A stretch of DNA of 64,000 nt, taken from NCBI GenBank assembly GCA_016617785.1, contig JADILM010000010.1, forward strand, positions 124,001 through 188,000. The letters are read 5' to 3'. Below, piece by piece: positions 57,401 through 64,000 of the stretch. This stretch comes from Sporobolomyces roseus (Eukaryota > Basidiomycota > Microbotryomycetes > Sporidiobolales > Sporidiobolaceae). A program made the position numbers and the translations under genes. Every line of letters starts with the position of its first letter. Position 1 is the first letter of the stretch. A model generated the notes under the pieces. It saw only the letters and a program-made list of their open reading frames with translations, was not told the DNA's origin and did no database searches.

Positions 57401-59934
57401 CGAAATCGCTCCCGATTCGACACGACCTTTCGAAACTGAGACTTTGACGACGAGGAGAGGGATTGATAGTACTTCCGAGAAGCTGGATTGGGATCGCAGA
57501 TTACAGGACTATGAGGTGAGTGACCGATACCATTTCGGAGTTTTTCGCTTCGCTAACTTGCTCTGTCGTTGATAGCACGAAGCTCGACACTTCGATCAGA
57601 GTGATCCTTCTTCTGTACCCTCTCCGAACTTCGTCCGACGAGAACGTCAAGCCACAAGTCGAAAGCTTGAAGGGCTCGAAGGAATAGCGAAAGCAGCATC
57701 AGGATTCCGCCTTCCTCTCGGCAAGAAGCGAAACGCTGAACCCTCAGCTTCACCTTTCATCGACGATCATCCCATTCAATCTGATGCCGGCACTCGAACG
57801 GATCCTTTCGCAAAGAGTCGAGCTGTACAACCTCAGCTTCGCCGTACTGTCGAGCGGTCTAACCATCAACACTCGGAGTCTCCTTCGTCGAGGTCAGATC
57901 CGCCACCCTCCCTCGAGGAGGTCAGTTGTGTCGATCTCTCGTTCCTGTCGAACGCTTGCTGATCTTGAGCGACAACAGCTTCTCTGGACGATTCGCGACA
58001 ATCTCGAAAACCAACGTTCGAGTAAGTCAACTGTCGAACTAGAGCTTGTTCAGCTGGATACTGATGCAATATCTACGTCTGCAGCCTACGAGACCGACAA
58101 ACAACGTCAAGAGATGCAAGCTCAAGCTATCAGTGCTCTAGCTCACGTAGGTCTTGCTTGTCCGTTTCGCTCGTCAAGATGCTTACCGAATCTTTTCCGC
58201 ACTATAGTGGGTCACCGAGGACACTCATATCCGTCGGTCACAGTACAAAGATCTCGCAGAAGCTGTCGAAGGCGTCGTTCAGCACGTAGCGAATCTCCCT
58301 CAACAACTTCTCGCCGTTCTCCAAAACTCCTATTCTTCAGACCCCGTGCATGAAGCGCCAACGAATGATCAAGACGAGCTCGACCTGATCGGAGATGCAC
58401 CTCATGCGAACGGAAAAGATCAAGGAACCGGAGGAATCGAGAAAAGTCGTCAGCTCAGGAAGAACGTCGGCGGCAAAGGCTTCGACCTTAATCCCAATAG
58501 CTCGTTCGCTCGAGCTCACCGACAGTTCGAGTCTGCTGATCAGAATGGGAACGAGACGAAGTCAAATGTGATGAAACCGAAAGGACCTCGAATGCCGGGA
58601 ATTCGACTTTGGGGCAAGCGACATTTCTCGCTCAAACAGTTGATCTTGACTGACTCAATTTGTACGTGTGGTCCAGGTGCTCCGGACCCCTCTGAAGCGC
58701 GCTCAGCGAGATGGGGAGGAGATGTGATCGCTCGAGATGGCGCTCTCAACGATCCCGTCGATGAGGAGCGTACCGGAGATGCTGCAAATGGCCCTCTACT
58801 CGAAGCACTCGGCAAGAATACTCGTCTAGCTGGTACTCTCGAAGCACTTGCAAACGGTGAAGGTACCGAGATCGGCGCAGGAACGTTATCTCGTGAGTTT
58901 GCTTGTCCCGCTTCCTCCATCGTTAGTCGCTCGAATGCTGATCCCACACGTGAATAGATGCTGTCTTTGAGATCCTTCAAACGCTTCGTGAGATTGGACA
59001 GAAGCAAACGGATCAAGCTGCTCGACAAGCCGAAGTGCAAGCGAAAAGTCAGTCTTTGACCGATCAAGAACGAGCTGAACTCGTCGCCAAGAAAGAGGAG
59101 ATCGCTCGAATCGAACAGTCTACTGCTATGAACGCTGAGCGTACTGCTAGTGAGCTCCTTTCTCTTCTGCCTTTCCCTCTGTTCGATTGCTGACGAGACA
59201 ATTCCCGTCACTCGCAGAGATCAACGAACTTGTCGCTCAACTCGCTCAACGCACTGACAAGACTGATGCACTTCTGGCTGAGATTGCGAAGAACGTCAAG
59301 GATGGCAAGACCACCAAGATGGATCCCGCTTTATCGAACGAAGTCAAGAAACTCCTCGGGTACCACTACTTCCTTTCTCTCACTTCCGACCTTTGTCTGA
59401 CTAGCCCTTCTTTCTACAGTGGCGTTCAGAGCGGAGTCGAGGCTCATGTCAGCGATTTCAGAGGAAAGCTTACTTCAGAGGTGAGTCCTTTCTTCGTGAT
59501 CGCGACGAGACTTGCTCACCACTCTCGCAACGCACAGGTTCAACGTATGTTCAAAGAAGTAGGTTCACGGTCTTGATTCGCTCTGACTCTGAGTCTATCG
59601 GAGCTGACGAGGACACCTTGTCGACAGGTTGGCAAGCTTCGCGATGAGAAGAAGACGTTACAATCGGAGATCGCTGAGTTGATGACTGTGCGTTCTCTTT
59701 CACTCCATTGCGACAACACTTGGCTTACTCAACAACCCCATTATAGTTCCATGCGAAACATGGCGGATCGATCGTAAGCTTCTCGCATCCTCCAGATCCG
59801 CTCGAATCAAAACTGACAAGTCGTTTCAGCCCAAGCCTCCTGCAGCAGCTGTCACTCAAGACATCCCTCACGCACAAGATCCTTCGTCAACGGCTATGAC
59901 CTCTGGCTTCTTCGGACCGAGAGCGATGAAATGA
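54451..59934 (+). CDS. Large PH-domain and coiled-coil protein
   Basis: The first in-frame ATG is at 54451 (MERPSSPARSTRSTSSN). The product is about 1,550 residues over some fifteen exons. The first 600 residues are disordered and Ser/Pro/Thr-rich, with short charged helices (EQLAAIAKAREERKKQRQG; IEKRRNARRARIESIRNLY). A pleckstrin-homology domain follows at about residues 615-720 (GYLSVPPGHDSGSDSPQHHA, NWISRYSVLNSETLSFRPTD, IPFSVVLKSGERVHFACEKG, RVRWILALQDAI), with the terminal Trp in place. Another disordered region leads to helical and coiled-coil segments (YETDKQRQEMQAQAISALAH; SLTDQERAELVAKKEEIARI; NELVAQLAQRTDKTDALLAE; VGKLRDEKKTLQSEIAELMT). The end is GFFGPRAMK. It is probably a membrane- or cortex-associated scaffold. 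Several micro-exons near the 3' end were placed by phase only. No named family is recognised. Confidence 0.7.
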
Positions 59935-60384
59935 ATTCTCGTGAGCTTTTCCCGTTGTTGATTCGCCGTTCCTGTGATGATGTGCTCAACAGCTGACGAC
60001 AACGTGCTGTATCTTTCCAGCTCCTTGCTCGCCTATCGACAGCTTAGCCGTTGTTCACCTCCTACTTCTTCCGAGCCCTACCCTCCATCAATATCCGTTC
60101 ATCTTGCTTTGCCGTTCGTTAGTCTCCTCCAGTCCCTCTGTATAAGCCGAAAGAATACTGTCAATTACAATCAGTGCCGCGCTCTCCAGACTCTTTGCGA
60201 CCGCTTGATACTCAGACGAGATTCGACTCAGCTCAGCGGTCCCTTTCGATTCTTTTCTCCAATCGTACTTGAAAGGTTTCTTCCGAGACCGCCTCAGCTT
60301 CGACTTCAAGACGAGAGATCGATCGATCGTATCAACTCTCATGAAGCTGTCCTTCGCGACAACAAGACGATTTCGAGAGAACGA
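59935..60384. other. Convergent intergenic region
   Basis: About 450 bases between the PH-domain gene and duplicated block B. A long plus-strand open frame at 59974-60609 runs antisense through the small secreted gene and is rejected as coding. No other feature is seen. Confidence 0.4.
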
Positions 60385-61165
60385 AGCAAAGAAAAGAGAA
60401 TGCAATTTCGCAAGCTACCCACCATCTATCTGTCCATTCTCCTACCCAAGATTCCTTCCGATTCGTTCAGCTCCCTGATCAATCGATTCCAACGAAATCA
60501 TCGAATCCCTTCCCAAAAGCATCTTCGACAATTCCTCCCTTCTTTCCCCTCGTCTCTCCCTCATCGTTCTTCTTCTCTCCTCCATCGACACTCTTCCTAT
60601 CCCCCTTGACATCCTTGACTTGTTCACCCTTCTTCTGATCCCTCAAAATCTTCTTCGTTTGAGGATAACCTTTACTCTTGACTTGAGACCAAGTTTGTTC
60701 GTAGTAGTTTCCATCTTTACTCTTCTTGCCTTTGATAGGGTGAGAGGGATCGAATACTGTGAGAATCGATGTCGCTCACAGTCAGTACCGAATGACACAG
60801 AGACTGTAGAGAAGACACGAGAGCTGACAACTATCTCCTCCTCCTCCGAAACTATCAATTCCATTGAATCCTCCTATTCCAAACGAGTCATCATCTCCAA
60901 AGTCGTCGAATTGAGCGAGAGCGAAGGAAGCGAGGAAGGTGAAGATTGAGAGGAGGAGGATTGAGAGTTGCATTCTTGATTTAGTCACTTGAGAGTTGTA
61001 AGGTTTCGAGGGTTTGAGGTGAAAATTTGAAGCGAGTGAGTGAGAAGAGGAAGAGATCAAGAGCGAGAACTCTGAAGGTCCAAGAACTGCGAGTGATGTC
61101 CAGTCGAGAAAACCAAAGCTTTTCGAAAGTGCGAGAAAGAGGGAGATCAGCGAAACCTTCGCAAT
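60385..61165 (-). repeat. Duplicated block, copy B (inverted relative to copy A)
   Basis: Reverse complement of this block matches 11580-12360 with scattered substitutions and small indels. It covers promoter-proximal leader, two exons and intron. Boundaries are abrupt: beyond 61165 and below about 60385 the flanks differ from those of copy A. The two blocks are 48 kb apart in opposite orientation. Confidence 0.85.
60479..60973 (-). CDS. Small secreted Asp/Gly- and Lys-rich protein, copy B
   Basis: ATG at 60973 gives the signal peptide MQLSILLLSIFTFLASFALA and mature QFDDFGDDDSFGIGG. Stop TGA is at 60481-60479. The gene has the same two-exon layout as copy A. Differences seen include Tyr to Phe in the signal peptide, Val to Ile in the Gly-rich part, one extra Gly codon in the Lys-rich exon (TRGKKGG versus TRKKGG), and a 3'-end change (GKGFDD versus GTGFDD). 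The intron donor is GTCAGC instead of GTGAGC, a change at +3 that may weaken splicing. If the intron is retained, the frame reads about 17 more codons and stops. Function is unknown. Confidence 0.78.
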
Positions 61166-61458
61166 GGGAGGCTCAAGTTACGGTCGTCGACGAGATTAAA
61201 CGAGACGAGGCAAGATGCGCCCGTCAACGGAAGCGAAAGAGAAGGAGAGCACACGAAAGCGAGGAGAATTTTGTCGAGGTCTATAACCGAAATCGATTCG
61301 CGTTGCTGTGCGAACTGACAAAAGAGCCAGACATGCTCGGAGGACATCAGCGTACTCAAGTAGCTTCACTGACGAGCGAGACAGCACAGAAGGTATTCAA
61401 GTTGAAAATAAGTCAAGCTACAAGCGCACACCTCAACGAAAAGCGTCTCAATCAACCT

Positions 61459-63394
61459 TTACCGATGAAAGCCCTCGAACCACGCCCTTCTCCATCGATA
61501 TAGATCACCGATAGTCTTGACGAGGTCTCTCCACTTGCTCTTACGGCTCGACGAACGGGATTGCGCGAAGACGAGACGAAATCGGAGCCAGCCGCGGATG
61601 TTCTGCGCTTCGACGGCGACGATGGGAGATGTGCCTCGCGTACTTGTTCGGCTCGAGTAGAATGAGAAGGTGCGGCACTGTGGAGAGCAGGAAAAGATCA
61701 GGGGAGATGAGACGTCAATCAGAAGAAACCCAAAAACCCGCCTTGATCCTGCTGTTTCTTCACTCCAGTTCCACGGTAGCCATCCAAGCCATCCCCTAGT
61801 CGTTGATCTAGCGAGATCGCCCGCCGTCTCCTCACTCCCGATGCTTAACAGGGTTGTCAACCAGTCCAACCATCCTTTCTCCTCTTCTCCATGTTCAATC
61901 TCAATCTCAGCGACTTCGATTGTCCCGGAATCAACCTGCTCGCTGATTTGTTCTGCCGAGAGGGGATGTGCCGAGACTGCGATGGAGGAAGCGCCGAGGA
62001 AGGAGAGAAGTACAGCGTTGCCGTTCGTGAGAGTATCTGTTGGGTCGAGGACAGGCGAAGGAAGCTGAGTAGCAGTATGAGGAGAGGAGGAGATGTCCTT
62101 GGGAGAAGAAGCGGATGTGGAGTCAAGGATTCTGGTCGGAGTCGGCGTGCTTTCGTCCTCCTCTTCGCTCATTCCGAGTCGAATGATCTCCTCCTGAGCT
62201 TCTCTGATCGTAGAGGCAAAGCTCGAGTCTTTACTCCCCTCGACGACTGTAGCGAACGAACTCCTCCTGCTGGATTCCGTTGCATCGTTAGATTCATATG
62301 CCGTAACGAATCGTTCGCTTCCGAAAGTCGCAAAACTCGAGACCGACCACTCGGAAGGAGCCATTTTCGAGCGTGTCGAGCGAGCCACTGAAGTCGAGGA
62401 TGAGGCTGGGAGAGTAGCTGGTTCTGACTTGAGCGATCTCGGATTCTCGCTTCTTTGCTTTTGCTCCTCCTCCTCCATCGGCTCTTGCTCTAACGATTCA
62501 GCAGTCGACTGAGTTGGAGGTACAGCTAGGAGGATGTCTCCAAGCTGGAAAGGATCCCATTCTTGCTCCTCCTTTGCCGCTTCACGAACGATCTTTGCTT
62601 GTTCAAGTCGTTCGGCGGCTGAGAGAGCGTCAGGAGTTGGATTCGGATGAATACCTTCGACGACACGATCGACATAACGTGCGAGCTGAGCTCCAGGAGA
62701 AAGCGGTCTAGGAGGAGGGGGGAGAGGTTTCGAGGTAGGAAGAGGAGGGAGTGGACCTCTCGCAGGACGTCGTGAACATTGTGTATGGTCGTCGAGGGGC
62801 AAGACTGAGACTATTAGCTGATGATGCTCGTCGTAGAGGAGTAGGGAGTTGCGATAAGCTGGGACTTGCTGGGAAGGGGGTCGAGGTCGAGGTTGAGCGG
62901 GAGGAAGGTACAGGAGAAGTCGATGAACCGCAAGAGCGTCGGCATCCGTGGCACTGTAAATCGGTCGATTCAGACATCAGTTTCGCATGGATAGATGACA
63001 AGGAAGACCAGACGTACCGCAAAAGTTGTAATTCCCAAACTCCGATTTCGCCTTGATTTCCTTGTCCCATCCACCATAATCCTTTACTCTCATTTCCATC
63101 GTCTCCCACTCCTTCGCATGTACCCACAAACGTCCCTCTCTCGATTCTAACCTTGATTGCCCCGACTTGAACCCCTCCTCCTTTTTCCAACGAGAAATTT
63201 CCGCTAACCTGTACTGCAGGCGCAGTCTCGAGGACTGGGCGAGTGGGTAGTGGAAGATCTGTGTGGCTTGCAGGATTCGCTGGAGAGGTAGAGGAAGGCC
63301 AGAGCGCGAAGGAGTTGAGCGAAGAGAGATCGAAAGGAGCAGGCGAGATCGGAGCTGAGGAAGGCGTGAACGTAATGCGAGCTTGAGGAGCCAT
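61459..63394 (-). CDS. Unrecognised protein with C-terminal Trp-rich region
   Basis: Start ATG 63394 (MAPQARITFTPSSAPISPA). Exon 1 has a compact strand-rich part (VQVSGNFSLEKGGGVQVGAI, KVRIERGTFVGTCEG, KGLWWMGQGNQGEIGVWELQ) and ends at a GTACGT donor near 63016. The second exon begins about 62955 and continues the frame (ADALAVHRLLLYLPPAQPRP, YRNSLLLYDEHHQLIVSVLP). A long disordered Pro/Ser/Glu-rich stretch follows, then Trp-rich hydrophobic segments (EKGWLDWLTTLLSIGSEE; RGWLGWLPWNWSEETAG). A basic end follows (SRSSSRKSKWRDLVKTIG). A 60-nt GT...AG segment at about 61738-61679 may be an intron or be retained, since both keep the frame. The N-terminal half has a beta-domain look, but I assign no family. 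Confidence 0.5.
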
Positions 63395-64000
63395 CTGTCG
63401 AGCTGCTCTTGTGCTTCTGATAGCTTCGAGAAGAGGAGCAGAGCTAAAGAGTCGTTCGAGAGATCGCGAGCAACTGAGCGCCGAATGCGAGGTGCGAGCG
63501 TCCGCAAGGCCATAGTGAGCGTTTGTAGGCCTCCCTGAGTCTGTAGACCCAATAGCTGAGTCGGAGGAATAAAGCGAGCGAAGGGTAGAAAGCTAAAAAG
63601 AGAGAAAGCAATTTTTCGCATCTTTGCAAGGCTGCTCGACACACTCGCACTGAGCAATCGCGCTTCCGCCAGTCCCTTAGTCGAACACAATCGCGATCGT
63701 AGCAGGCGCAGCTCGAAAGCAGAACAGAAACGGACAAAACAGAGCAGGCTCGAGCGACGTTTCGCAAGTTCGCTTCTTTTCCAACGTAGGACCGCCCAAC
63801 GCCATGCGACCGACACCAACGACGCACAAGGGAGTATACTCCTGAGTGAGGATGCGAGCGCGAGTCCAGGCGAACAGCCAAAAGCAAGGAATGATTTTTG
63901 AAACGACCAGTTTTTGCGCTCATCCACCACCACAAAAGATTCTACACAACCGCTCGACTCAATCGCTTCTTCCGCTACGACGACGACGACGACATTCAAC
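63395..64000. other. Upstream region at right edge
   Basis: About 600 bases reaching the window end. It contains a TTTCGCAA octamer at 63760-63767 and a polypurine/pyrimidine trinucleotide run at the very end (CGACGACGACGACGAC, about 63976-63991). An open frame crosses it on the minus strand but has biased composition and is not supported as coding. Confidence 0.35.

Noticed and set aside
59974..60609. Plus-strand open frame of 211 codons
   Set aside because: It runs antisense through the coding exon of the duplicated small secreted gene. The duplicate at 12160-12265 shows that the minus-strand frame is the conserved one.
62977..63999. Minus-strand open frame of about 340 codons reaching the window end
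   Set aside because: It uses a different frame from the better supported exon at 63394-63016, is Leu/Ser/Arg-rich without domains, and has no splice or start support.
1..64000. Mobile elements, CRISPR arrays, prophage or biosynthetic cluster
   Set aside because: No transposase, reverse transcriptase, integrase, regularly spaced repeats, polyketide/peptide synthase or terpene synthase motifs were seen in any frame.

Overview
The window looks like nuclear DNA of a basidiomycete fungus, probably a yeast-forming or related member of Pucciniomycotina. Genes lie close together on both strands. Most carry many introns of about 40-80 nt that begin GTGAGT, GTACGT or GTAAGT and end in CAG or TAG. ATP-citrate lyase is encoded as one fused chain, as in basidiomycetes and animals, whereas ascomycetes use two subunits. 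No plasmid, phage, CRISPR array, tRNA or rRNA was found. Exon limits were read by eye from splice signals, reading phase and family conservation.

Layout. 1-3162 (-): 5' two thirds of ATP-citrate lyase, running off the left edge. 4023-4860 (-): secreted DUF3237-type protein. 5238-7562 (-): unrecognised, probably nuclear protein. 8083-10408 (-): secreted type-B carboxylesterase. 11771-12265 (+): small secreted protein in a duplicated block. 12529-13815 (-): F-box-like protein. 14031-14246 (+): frameshifted GET4-like relic. 14853-16347 (-): four-helix membrane protein. 17573-18550 (-): second F-box-like protein. 19086-19720 (+): small DUF1748 protein. 19969-22977 (-): large disordered protein. 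23900-24682 (-): APQ12-like membrane protein. 24960-27610 (-): Gyp1-type RabGAP. 28157-30461 (+): eIF2 gamma. 30802-34339 (-): RNase III domain followed by six dsRBD-like modules. 35743-37363 (+): Pho80-type cyclin. 37640-39778 (-): RBM26/27-like RNA-binding protein. 40499-41412 (+): second DUF3237 protein. 41684-43124 (+): acetolactate synthase regulatory subunit. 43459-45610 (+): glycine-rich RRM protein. 46285-48073 (+): paralogue of the RNase III gene with an in-frame amber codon. 48442-51290 (-): RGS-LOV photoreceptor. 51818-53969 (+): eEF1B gamma. 54451-59934 (+): PH-domain/coiled-coil protein. 60479-60973 (-): second copy of the small secreted gene. 61459-63394 (-): unrecognised protein.

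Most of the window is housekeeping: acetyl-CoA supply, branched-chain amino acids, translation, trafficking, RNA processing and phosphate-type cyclin control. The unusual content is three dispersed paralogue pairs (DUF3237, the small secreted protein and the RNase III/dsRBD family) and the exon structure of the glycine-rich RRM gene. The best candidate for an undescribed system is the RNase III/dsRBD-array family. The 984-residue member keeps its catalytic residues and may have a mitochondrial presequence. The second member has lost three of five catalytic or near-catalytic acidic positions and carries one stop codon, although every exon phase is otherwise intact.
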